Translations under genes and position numbers: made by a program
From: an uncultured Bacteroidales bacterium
Lineage (GTDB): Bacteria; Bacteroidota; Bacteroidia; Bacteroidales; WCHB1-69
Length of the DNA stretch: 7,881 nucleotides
Reading direction: 5' to 3'
Assembly: GCA_937892025.1 (NCBI GenBank)
Contig: CALAVA010000051.1
Coordinates: 1-7,881 of the forward strand
Part shown: positions 1-5,227 of the stretch, one piece after another
How the letters are laid out: each line of letters begins with the position of its first letter
How positions within the stretch are numbered: the first letter of the stretch is position 1
The notes under the pieces: model-generated
The model's input: only the letters and a program-made list of their open reading frames with translations
The model's database searches: none
What the model was told of the DNA's origin: nothing

Positions 1-88
1 ATATTGATAACATCAATATTGACAATTTGCGAAGAGTAGTTGCTTCACCACAACCTTTGCAAATTGTCAATATTGATGTTATCAATAT
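1..88. repeat. Perfect 30-bp inverted repeat at the window edge
   Basis: Bases 1-30 are the exact reverse complement of bases 59-88, separated by 28 bases. The right arm is genuine carbamate kinase coding sequence. The left arm replaces what should be the preceding codons of the same gene. This is the form expected of a fold-back chimera at a contig end, as known from multiple displacement amplification or from assembler path ends. A genuine inversion breakpoint is the alternative. Confidence 0.9.
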
Positions 89-485
89 GCTGGCAAAAGC
101 GGGGCATATTGTTATCGCAATCGGCGGTGGAGGCATTCCGATAAGCATCACAGACGATGGATTATTGTCGGGTGTTGAAGCGGTAATAGACAAAGATTTA
201 GCCTCTTCTTTAACCGCCATAACCGTACAAGCAGACGAGTTTTACATCTTGACAGACGTACCCAAAATTTACATTAATTTTCGTAAAGAAAACGAACAAG
301 CAATGGATACACTCACCATAGCCCAAGCACAACAATATTTAGAAAACGGACAATTTTCAGAAGGGTCTATGGCTCCTAAAGTCAAAGCAGCCATACAATT
401 TGTACAAAAAACGGGCAATACGTGTATCATTACCGAAGCAAGAGAATTAAATAAGCCAACTTGTGGCACAAAAATAATTAAATAA
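3..485 (+). CDS. arcC: Carbamate kinase, C-terminal half (5' truncated)
   Basis: Carbamate kinase transfers phosphate between ATP and carbamate or carbamoyl phosphate, usually as the ATP-yielding last step of the arginine deiminase pathway in the cytoplasm. From about base 30 the protein aligns with the second half of the family: RRVVASPQP, then AGHIVIAIGGGGIPI, GVEAVIDKD and GSMAPKVKAAIQFV, ending at the usual C-terminus (about 152 residues, half of a roughly 310-residue enzyme). The frame stays open to the left edge, but bases 1-29 encode residues unlike the expected GRG[WY] segment and are the exact reverse complement of bases 60-88, so they are probably not native. The ornithine carbamoyltransferase gene follows 29 bases later, the usual partner in arginine catabolism. 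The missing N-terminal part is what one would expect from the fragment at the right end of the window. Family assignment is firm; the true left boundary is not visible. Confidence 0.93.
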   Translation: MDNINIDNLRRVVASPQPLQIVNIDVINMLAKAGHIVIAIGGGGIPISITDDGLLSGVEAVIDKDLASSLTAITVQADEFYILTDVPKIYINFRKENEQAMDTLTIAQAQQYLENGQFSEGSMAPKVKAAIQFVQKTGNTCIITEARELNKPTCGTKIIK

Positions 486-514
486 ATTTATAACAACTTA
501 ATAAACAATTAGAT

Positions 515-1243
515 ATGTCTTTTAATCTTAGAAACAGAAATTTTTTGAAATTACTTGATTTCACTCCCAAAGAAATTGAGTACCTATTAACTTTGGCAGA
601 ATATGCAGGTGTACCTGTATGGAATGGCTTAACCAACGAATTTCACCCCACACAAATTTTAGCCGATTTCCTTACCATGCAAGAGCATTCTGACAAACCT
701 TTAAAACAAATCTCGTATGCCTATTTAGGCGATGCAAGATACAATATGGGTAATTCTTTGATGGTTGGCGGTGTAAAAATGGGTATGGATGTCAGAATTG
801 TGGCTCCAAAAAAATTACAACCTGCCAAAGAATTGATTAACACTTGTAAACAAATTGCTAAAGAAACTGGAGCTACACTAACTATCACTGACGATGTAAA
901 CAAAGGCGTTAAAGGTTGCGATTTTCTCTATACCGATGTCTGGGTATCTATGGGAGAACCCGCAGAGGTTTGGGCTGAAAGAATCAAAATGCTGAAACCC
1001 TATCAAGTAAATATGAAAGTGATGAACGCTACTGGCAATCCTAATTGTAAATTTATGCACTGCCTGCCTGCTTATCACAATCTGGAAACAAAAGTCGGAA
1101 GAGATGTTTACCAACAATTCAAAATTGATGGCGTAGAAGTTACAGAAGATGTTTTTGAATCACCGATGTCTATCGTTTTTGATGAGGCTGAAAATAGATT
1201 GCATACCATCAAAGCAGTAATGGTGGCAACTTTAGGAAAATAA
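515..1243 (+). CDS. argF/arcB: Ornithine carbamoyltransferase with internal in-frame deletion
   Basis: The enzyme joins carbamoyl phosphate and ornithine to citrulline, or runs in reverse in arginine catabolism. The N-terminus (RNRNFLKLLDFTPKEIEYLL) and everything from AEYAGVPVWNGLTNEFHPTQ onward match the family closely: HPTQ at residues 44-47, the ornithine-loop SMG at 145-147, HCLP with the catalytic Cys at 183, and the standard C-terminus IKAVMVATLGK. The protein is 242 residues against about 334 for E. coli ArgF. The roughly 92 missing residues lie between LLTL and AEYAG, near residue 27 (base 595), and include the carbamoyl-phosphate-binding STRTR motif. The remaining enzyme should not bind carbamoyl phosphate normally. 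Pairing with carbamate kinase 29 bases upstream favours the catabolic (arcB) role. The deletion is either a real lesion or an assembly collapse; the junction sits in a TTGGCA stretch where both flanks would encode LA. Confidence 0.92.
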   Translation: MSFNLRNRNFLKLLDFTPKEIEYLLTLAEYAGVPVWNGLTNEFHPTQILADFLTMQEHSDKPLKQISYAYLGDARYNMGNSLMVGGVKMGMDVRIVAPKKLQPAKELINTCKQIAKETGATLTITDDVNKGVKGCDFLYTDVWVSMGEPAEVWAERIKMLKPYQVNMKVMNATGNPNCKFMHCLPAYHNLETKVGRDVYQQFKIDGVEVTEDVFESPMSIVFDEAENRLHTIKAVMVATLGK

Positions 1244-1270
1244 TTTGATATTTATTGTTTCCATAATAGC

Positions 1271-1303
1271 AAAGGGGAATACCAAACATTCCCCTTTATT
1301 TTT
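1271..1303 (+). terminator. Intrinsic terminator after ornithine carbamoyltransferase
   Basis: A perfect 10-bp stem, AAAGGGGAAT (1271-1280) with ATTCCCCTTT (1288-1297), closes a 7-base loop and is followed by ATTTTTG. It lies 28 bases after the stop codon, on the coding strand of the carbamate kinase/transferase unit. Confidence 0.85.
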
Positions 1304-1309
1304 GTAAAC

Positions 1310-1344
1310 AAAAAGACAGAACTTTTTCCAGTTCTGTCTTTTTT
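1310..1344. terminator. Second, bidirectional terminator between convergent genes
   Basis: A perfect 14-bp stem, AAAAAGACAGAACT (1310-1323) with its complement at 1330-1343, has a 6-base loop TTTTCC. The A-run on the left and T-run on the right make it usable from both strands. It can stop the plus-strand arginine unit and also the minus-strand lipoprotein gene, whose stop codon lies about 50 bases to the right. Confidence 0.85.
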
Positions 1345-1390
1345 GAACATTGGTTTATACAAATTTGCAATGATATATCTGAAGATTTTA

Positions 1391-1822
1391 TTACTTCTTT
1401 TCTAATTCATAGCGAACATTCCATGAGTCGATATTAACAAAATTTCCATCTTTATCATAGTATATATCCACCACTGTTCCAGACAATGACATCTCTTTTT
1501 TTGATAGGTTATCAACATCAAGATTCAATCTATAACGGTCTCTACTATAATCATAGTATATACAATCGATGTATAAGGTTAATGCTTTTTTGTAAAAACC
1601 ATAGTTCCAGCTAATCTCCTCCTCGCCGCCCCATATATCACCAAGAAATTTACCATTGTCTTTAAATGTCCAAAGGGTTCCTTTTAGTAGGTCATCATTC
1701 ATTCCTTTAGAATAAGTAACTTTCCATGTGCCAATAATCTTTTTTTCGGGTTTGCAAGAAGTCATAGTTGTCATACCTATAAGTACAAATACAACACTTA
1801 AACTATACATTAATTTTCTCAT
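1391..1822 (-). CDS. Lipocalin-like lipoprotein
   Basis: A 143-residue predicted lipoprotein. The N-terminus MRKLMYSLSVVFVLIGMTTMTSC is a lipoprotein signal peptide with the lipidated Cys at residue 23. KPEKKIIGTWKVTYSKG follows, then WTFKDNGKFLGD and alternating beta-strand sequence to the end. The GTW start and TFKDNGKF strand resemble the Bacteroidetes lipocalin-like family of small cell-envelope lipoproteins, whose ligands are mostly unknown. The frame extends upstream to a GTG at 1855, but the ATG at 1822 places the basic MRK directly before the hydrophobic segment and is preferred. There is no clear Shine-Dalgarno, as is usual here. The gene is convergent with the transferase gene and shares its terminator. 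The nearest good promoter-like sequence on this strand is about 400 bases upstream (2236-2267), beyond the structured element, so a long leader is possible. The specific function is unknown. Confidence 0.8.
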   Translation of the reverse strand: MRKLMYSLSVVFVLIGMTTMTSCKPEKKIIGTWKVTYSKGMNDDLLKGTLWTFKDNGKFLGDIWGGEEEISWNYGFYKKALTLYIDCIYYDYSRDRYRLNLDVDNLSKKEMSLSGTVVDIYYDKDGNFVNIDSWNVRYELEKK

Positions 1823-1848
1823 ATTATTTGTTGCCGTGTTATATCCCA

Positions 1849-1921
1849 TCGGCACGTCGGTTTTTAAATTAAAAAAAAAATTATTATTTGAATTAATTTA
1901 TTTATTTGTATTAAGTGCCGA
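1849..1921. repeat. Short inverted repeat TCGGCAC/GTGCCGA upstream of the lipoprotein gene
   Basis: TCGGCAC (1849-1855) and GTGCCGA (1915-1921) are exact reverse complements 59 bases apart, around an A-run and AT-rich DNA. Related words occur close by (TTGCCGTG at 1831-1838, GTGGCAC at 1956-1962). They are the only GC-rich words in a very AT-rich stretch, which suggests element ends or RNA stems. The significance is uncertain. Confidence 0.35.
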
Positions 1922-1947
1922 GTGAATTGTATGAAAATTTGCACATA

Positions 1948-2125
1948 AAAAAAGCGTGGCACTTTTTTGTCTTAATCAGTTATTCTGAGGTTTGGACGAC
2001 CTTACTTACCTAATTACAACGAACAAATTCCACGCCATGAGGCAGGAACTCCGTTGCTTCATCTTGGTAAGTAATTCGAAAGTGTCCAATTTTCAGAATA
2101 ACCAGATAAGCTACTTTGCTTTTTC
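1948..2125. ncRNA. Candidate structured RNA or regulatory leader with possible pseudoknot
   Basis: A long imperfect hairpin is visible. CTTA (1971-1974) pairs with TAAG (2107-2110); GTTATTCTGA (1979-1988) with TCAGAATAAC (2093-2102); TTGGAC (1992-1997) with GTCCAA (2084-2089); TTACTTACC (2002-2010) with GGTAAGTAA (2066-2074). Inside, ATGAGGCA (2037-2044) pairs with TGCTTCAT (2055-2062) with one G-U. The 5' flank GCGTGG (1954-1959) is complementary to CCACGC (2030-2035) in the otherwise unpaired internal segment, so it could form a pseudoknot. Strand is unresolved. On plus there are four G-U pairs, a weak -7-like AAAATTTG (1934-1941) and a small AAGC/GCTT hairpin with a T-run at the right end. 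On minus there are two G-U pairs, a better promoter (2236-2267), and CCACGC is followed directly by seven U. It could therefore be a free RNA, a leader of the lipoprotein gene, or a small inverted-repeat element. I recognise no named family. The 69-codon frame over it (1992-2201, TTG start) is probably not a gene. Confidence 0.42.
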
Positions 2126-2531
2126 CTATTCTATGATGTACAAACTAAATTGTATTATCTTTCTCTTTTATTTCCTAATTTTCGTTAATAATTCTATTTA
2201 ATTATAGTCAATTTTCGTCTATGAAAATTACAATGCAAAAATACAACTTTTTTCTGAATATCTCAAAAAACAATATTTTTGATTAAAGATTTTTCCACAC
2301 TCACGACAAAAAAAACGTCCATATCATCTATTGATTCTGTGGCTATATATTACAATTCTCTTTCAACAACCTCGTAAACATCATATTTATTGGGTTGAAT
2401 AATAAATTCTGGTTGCCCTCATTGTGTACATTGTATCTTTTTCGTTGTGTTCTTTTTTATAAATATGTATTTCCCAAAATTTTGTAAAGATACCACTTTT
2501 GTTTACAATTAAATATAATTATTTTTTTTAC
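2126..2531. other. AT-rich intergenic region with coding-like scraps
   Basis: No intact gene is visible in these roughly 400 bases. On the minus strand two fragments look like former coding sequence. Bases 2418-2350 read GQPEFIIQPNKYDVYEVV and end at a TAA after EREL, preceded directly by a TGA. Bases 2323-2282 read YGRFFCRECGKIFN, which resembles half of a CxxC zinc ribbon such as those at the start of some transposases. Both are too short to assign, and an 8-base A-run (2308-2315) sits where a frameshift could lie. The rest is low-complexity AT-rich sequence. Confidence 0.3.
2236..2267 (-). promoter_or_regulatory. Bacteroidetes-type promoter candidate, minus strand
   Basis: Read on the minus strand, TTTG (2267-2264) is followed after 20 bases by TATTTTTG (2243-2236), which fits the Bacteroidetes -33 TTTG / -7 TAnnTTTG pattern. 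Transcription would start near 2230 and run through the structured element towards the lipoprotein gene. Such matches arise by chance in AT-rich DNA. Confidence 0.35.
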
Positions 2532-2539
2532 TATTTTTG
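2532..2539 (+). promoter_or_regulatory. -7 promoter box of the secreted protein gene
   Basis: TATTTTTG matches the Bacteroidetes TAnnTTTG -7 consensus and lies 27 bases before the chosen ATG at 2567. No TTTG is seen at the ideal -33 distance; the nearest (2498-2501) is too far upstream. The TTG in this box could be misread as a start codon, but the RNA would begin downstream of it. Confidence 0.45.
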
Positions 2540-2566
2540 CATTTTGAAAATAAAATCATAAATAAT

Positions 2567-3415
2567 ATGAAAAAAATATTCTTCAAATCTATCAGTTTAT
2601 CCATTCTATTAACACTAACTTGTATGCAACTTTATAGTCAAGTAATGAATATGCCCACCACACAAACTATTACCCGATTGAAAAATTCCACTACCTATAT
2701 TGTACTTGAAGGTGGTATGGGGTCTGAATTTGATATGCAAATAAAAAAATATGCTAACAAATATTGGACATTAACCCCATTTCAGATTATTGATATGAAT
2801 CAATATGAACGTTTGTGTAAAAATCCTGCCAACTCTTTTTTAATGCTTGTTCAAGGGCAATATAATATTCAAGGTAAAAAATTAGATGTTAATCTTCTAA
2901 CCTTGGTATTGGGCGACAAAAGTGGTGATATAAACAAAATGACCGATGTGTTATCCATTCCTTTAGCACTTTTAGACGAAGATGGGGACAGCGAAGAATA
3001 TGGATACAAATTGGGAGGCATACTGCGTGCTATGCAACATACATTGAACAATCTGCCTGCAGAAAAAATTACAAGTCTCAATATTAAAGACTATCTTCAA
3101 AAAGATAAAAATGAAATAAAAAACTCCACATTACTACTTACTCTTGAAGATTTAGCCAACGATGGGTACAATGTATCTCAAATAAAATCATTTTATACCC
3201 ATCCTTTTGCTGTTGTTGATGAAAATAGCATAGAAAAAGCGATAATAGAAAAAGAAAAGGCCTGTTTTTGTCATATTGTCGGTGAAGATGGTAAATATTG
3301 TATCAAGATTATTATCCATTGTGCTGATGGAAGAATATTGTATGGCAATTTTCATCAAGTTAGCAACAAAACACCTATTGGTTTGTTAAAATCAGATTTT
3401 CAAACCATCAACTAA
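2567..3415 (+). CDS. Secreted protein of unknown function
   Basis: I do not recognise a named family. The 282-residue protein begins with a typical Sec signal peptide, MKKIFFKSISLSILLTL and onward to LYSQ, with likely signal peptidase I cleavage after Gln25 as is common in Bacteroidota, so it is exported to the periplasm or beyond. The mature part has TTYIVLEGGMGSEFD, then KYANKYWTLTPFQII, then NSFLMLVQGQ. This order of a short strand, an aromatic YW segment and a hydrophobic strand resembles other uncharacterised Bacteroidota envelope proteins. An acidic stretch LLDEDGDSEEYG follows, and the C-terminal third is mixed, with three Cys (residues about 232-256). No T9SS C-terminal domain or membrane helix is seen in the mature part. 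ATG 2567 is preferred over the in-frame TTG at 2537 because the latter lies inside the promoter box and would put ten polar residues before the signal peptide. The gene appears monocistronic, with its own terminator. Confidence 0.8.
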   Translation: MKKIFFKSISLSILLTLTCMQLYSQVMNMPTTQTITRLKNSTTYIVLEGGMGSEFDMQIKKYANKYWTLTPFQIIDMNQYERLCKNPANSFLMLVQGQYNIQGKKLDVNLLTLVLGDKSGDINKMTDVLSIPLALLDEDGDSEEYGYKLGGILRAMQHTLNNLPAEKITSLNIKDYLQKDKNEIKNSTLLLTLEDLANDGYNVSQIKSFYTHPFAVVDENSIEKAIIEKEKACFCHIVGEDGKYCIKIIIHCADGRILYGNFHQVSNKTPIGLLKSDFQTIN

Positions 3416-3416
3416 A

Positions 3417-3446
3417 AAAAAGGATACCCTTGAGGTATCCTTTTTA
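3417..3446 (+). terminator. Intrinsic terminator after the secreted protein gene
   Basis: A perfect 12-bp stem, AAAAAGGATACC (3417-3428) with GGTATCCTTTTT (3434-3445), has a 5-base loop CTTGA. It starts one base after the stop codon, and the A/T arms make it usable from either strand. Confidence 0.88.
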
Positions 3447-3460
3447 GTTTCTAATAAAAT

Positions 3461-3574
3461 CACGATTAACAACACTTTTCCTTTGAATTGGGCAAAATCC
3501 AATTCTTCACCTTTGCTTATCTCAAAAGACACATTATCCAATGCCTTTTGTTCTCCATATATCTTACTTATATG
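3461..3574 (-). pseudogene. Chimeric remnant: GldA-like ABC-ATPase fragment joined to peroxidase-like fragment
   Basis: On the minus strand a frame without a start codon, preceded directly by a TAA (3577-3575), reads HISKIYGEQKALDNVSFEI then SKGE (3574-3506). This is the start of an ABC transporter ATPase of the GldA/NatA type, ending just before the expected VGFLGPNGAGKS Walker A segment. The frame then continues as LDFAQFKGKVLLIV (3502-3461), which looks like the first strands of a glutathione peroxidase or thioredoxin-fold peroxidase just before its active-site region. The join is at GGTGAAGAA (KGEE), where both parents could share bases. After LLIV the similarity stops and the frame runs on through the terminator into antisense sequence. 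Only about 23 and 14 residues are recognisable, so the parent identities are probable, not certain. It cannot encode either enzyme. Confidence 0.55.
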
Positions 3575-3663
3575 TTATGCTATAATTGACATTCTACAAA
3601 TTAATTTAGGTATTGCAAATATACACTAAAATTTTCAAAAAAATAGCTACCCCAAAAAGAATT

Positions 3664-3704
3664 TCTATCAATAAATCTATCAGTTGTATAAACATTTCTA
3701 TCAG
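3664..3704. repeat. Three TCTATCA direct repeats upstream of the RNase gene
   Basis: TCTATCA occurs at 3664-3670, 3676-3682 and 3697-3703, with the second and third extended to TCTATCAG and the first and third preceded by TT. Start-to-start spacings are 12 and 21 bases. They lie about 25-65 bases before the -7 box at 3728, where an activator or repressor could bind. The rest of 3575-3727 shows only AT-rich sequence. Confidence 0.3.
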
Positions 3705-3727
3705 CATAGGAATATTTGAAAAAATGT

Positions 3728-3735
3728 TATATTTG
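3728..3735 (+). promoter_or_regulatory. -7 promoter box for the RNase-sigma-ksgA cluster
   Basis: TATATTTG fits the Bacteroidetes TAnnTTTG -7 box and lies 34 bases before the ATG at 3770. No clear TTTG is seen at the matching -33 position, so activation by a bound factor is possible. It is the only good candidate in front of the co-directional cluster that runs to the right edge. Confidence 0.45.
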
Positions 3736-3769
3736 CATTTTATTTTGTTCAATTTATAACTCATAAATT

Positions 3770-5167
3770 ATGAAAATCGATTTTTTAGGTGCCATTGAAG
3801 AAGTTACCGGTAGCAAAGTACTCATAACTACAATAGACGGAAAGAAAATATTATTGGATTGTGGTATGTATCAAGGTAAGGGATTAGAAACAGATAGTAT
3901 GAACAGAGATTTGGGCTTTGACCCCAAAGATATAGATATTTTACTTTTATCTCATGCTCATATAGACCACTCTGGATTGATCCCCTATATTTGTAAAAAC
4001 GGCTTTAGAGGTCAAATCTATTGCACTCATGCGACAAGGGACTTGTGTTCTATCATGCTTCCAGACTCTGGAAACATTCAAGAAAGCGATACCATAGATT
4101 TTAACAAAAAACGTACCCGTATCGGTTTGCCACAAGTAGAACCATTATACACAAGCAGAGATGCCTTTGCTTCTTTAAGGTATTTTGTTAGTATGCCTAC
4201 CGATTTGGACATCAACATCACAAATGGGGTCAGTGTTTGTTTTACAAATACAGGTCATATTTTAGGTGGTGCTGCGATAAATTTGACTTTTAATGAAAAC
4301 GGAGTTCAAAAAAAACTTTGTTACACCGGGGACATAGGCCGATACAACAAGCGATTGCTTTTAGACCCCACGCCTTTTCCGCAAGCCGATTATATTATAA
4401 CCGAAGCCACCTATGGAAACCGTTTACACGAATCCATCAACCTTGCGGAAGAAAAATTAGCCAAAGTTGTACAAGATACGTGCGTAAAAAAATTAGGGAA
4501 ATTGCTGATACCTTCATTTGCTATCGGTAGATGTCAAGAGATTATCTATGCTCTAAATAATATCAAAAAAGCGAACCGTCTGCCAGATGTTCCTATTTTT
4601 ATAGATAGCCCATTAGCCGTATCAGCCACAGATATTTTTCGCTTGCATACAGAATGCTTTAAAGAAGATATTTTGGATTTGATAAGAACACAAAAAGACC
4701 CATTCGGATTTGACAATTTATTTTACGTACGGACAAAGGAAGATTCAAAAAAATTGAACACTCACAACAGACCTTGCATTATTATTTCTGCCTCTGGCAT
4801 GATGGAAGCAGGACGTATAAAACACCATCTTGCCAATAATATTGAGGATAAGAAAAATACGATATTGGTAGTTGGCTATTGTGCCCCAAAAACATTAGGA
4901 CGAAAAATTGTTTCAGGAGAACCCATTGTATCCATTTATGGAAACAAATACAAGGTAAATGCCGATATAGAAGAAATAGATGCCTTGTCTGGACATGGAG
5001 ATTACAAAGAAATGTATCAATATTTATCCTGCCAAGATAAGTCAAAAGTTAAAACTATATTCCTAATGCATGGGGAAACAGAAGCAAGAACCGTATATGG
5101 AGAATTTCTCTCTGAAAACGGTTTTAAGGTAACGCTTCCTAAATTTAAGGATAATTTTTCTCTTTAA
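3770..5167 (+). CDS. Beta-CASP metallo-beta-lactamase RNase
   Basis: A 465-residue MBL-fold protein of the beta-CASP RNA-processing family (related to CPSF-73/Ysh1 and the bacterial exonuclease TTHA0252), expected to cut or trim RNA in the cytoplasm with two bound zinc ions. The metal ligands are in order: HAHIDH at residues 62-67, TGHILGG with His163, GDIGR with Asp188, and a last His in LMHGE at 434. Beta-CASP features are EATYGNR at 212-218 (motif A acid), IDSPLAV at 278-284, ISASGMMEAGRIKHHL at 339-354 and ALSGHGDY at 405-412. Length is normal for the family and the protein looks intact. The start at ATG 3770 directly precedes KIDFLGA, the usual first beta strand. A sigma factor gene follows after 60 bases with no terminator between, so they may be co-transcribed. 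The exact RNA substrate cannot be read from sequence. Confidence 0.93.
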   Translation: MKIDFLGAIEEVTGSKVLITTIDGKKILLDCGMYQGKGLETDSMNRDLGFDPKDIDILLLSHAHIDHSGLIPYICKNGFRGQIYCTHATRDLCSIMLPDSGNIQESDTIDFNKKRTRIGLPQVEPLYTSRDAFASLRYFVSMPTDLDINITNGVSVCFTNTGHILGGAAINLTFNENGVQKKLCYTGDIGRYNKRLLLDPTPFPQADYIITEATYGNRLHESINLAEEKLAKVVQDTCVKKLGKLLIPSFAIGRCQEIIYALNNIKKANRLPDVPIFIDSPLAVSATDIFRLHTECFKEDILDLIRTQKDPFGFDNLFYVRTKEDSKKLNTHNRPCIIISASGMMEAGRIKHHLANNIEDKKNTILVVGYCAPKTLGRKIVSGEPIVSIYGNKYKVNADIEEIDALSGHGDYKEMYQYLSCQDKSKVKTIFLMHGETEARTVYGEFLSENGFKVTLPKFKDNFSL

Positions 5168-5227
5168 AGAACAATCAAGGCAACAAAGTTCTCCTAAATA
5201 GTATCATCTATAAGAACACACTCTTGA

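Noticed and set aside
1..88. Terminal inverted repeat of an insertion sequence
   Set aside because: The right arm is normal carbamate kinase coding sequence, there is no transposase nearby, and no matching repeat occurs at the right end.
1823..1855. GTG start at 1855 for the lipoprotein
   Set aside because: It would place eleven polar residues before the MRK signal-peptide start, which is unusual for a lipoprotein; ATG 1822 is better.
1728..1925. Plus-strand frame of 65 codons opposite the lipoprotein start
   Set aside because: It is antisense to the lipoprotein signal peptide, and its hydrophobic character comes from the complement of that region and A/T runs.
1948..2125. 6S RNA, SRP RNA, tmRNA or RNase P RNA identity for the structured element
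   Set aside because: I could not find the SRP loop, the tmRNA tag or tRNA-like ends, or RNase P conserved blocks. A rod with internal loops is loosely 6S-like, but the crossing pair does not fit and I cannot run a covariance model.
1992..2201. Plus-strand frame of 69 codons starting at TTG 1992
   Set aside because: It runs through the inverted-repeat element, has a TTG start inside a stem, no signal for translation, and its second half is AT-rich low-complexity sequence. It is more likely a by-product of the structured element.
2537..2566. Upstream TTG start for the secreted protein
   Set aside because: The TTG is the end of the TATTTTTG promoter box, so the mRNA would begin after it. ATG 2567 begins a normal signal peptide.
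3664..3704. CRISPR array
   Set aside because: The repeat unit is only 7-8 bases, has three copies with unequal spacing, and no cas gene is present.
4318..4530. Plus-strand frame of 70 codons inside the RNase gene
   Set aside because: It lies wholly within a well-conserved beta-CASP gene in another frame; the composition (His, Arg, Cys) is that of an out-of-frame reading.
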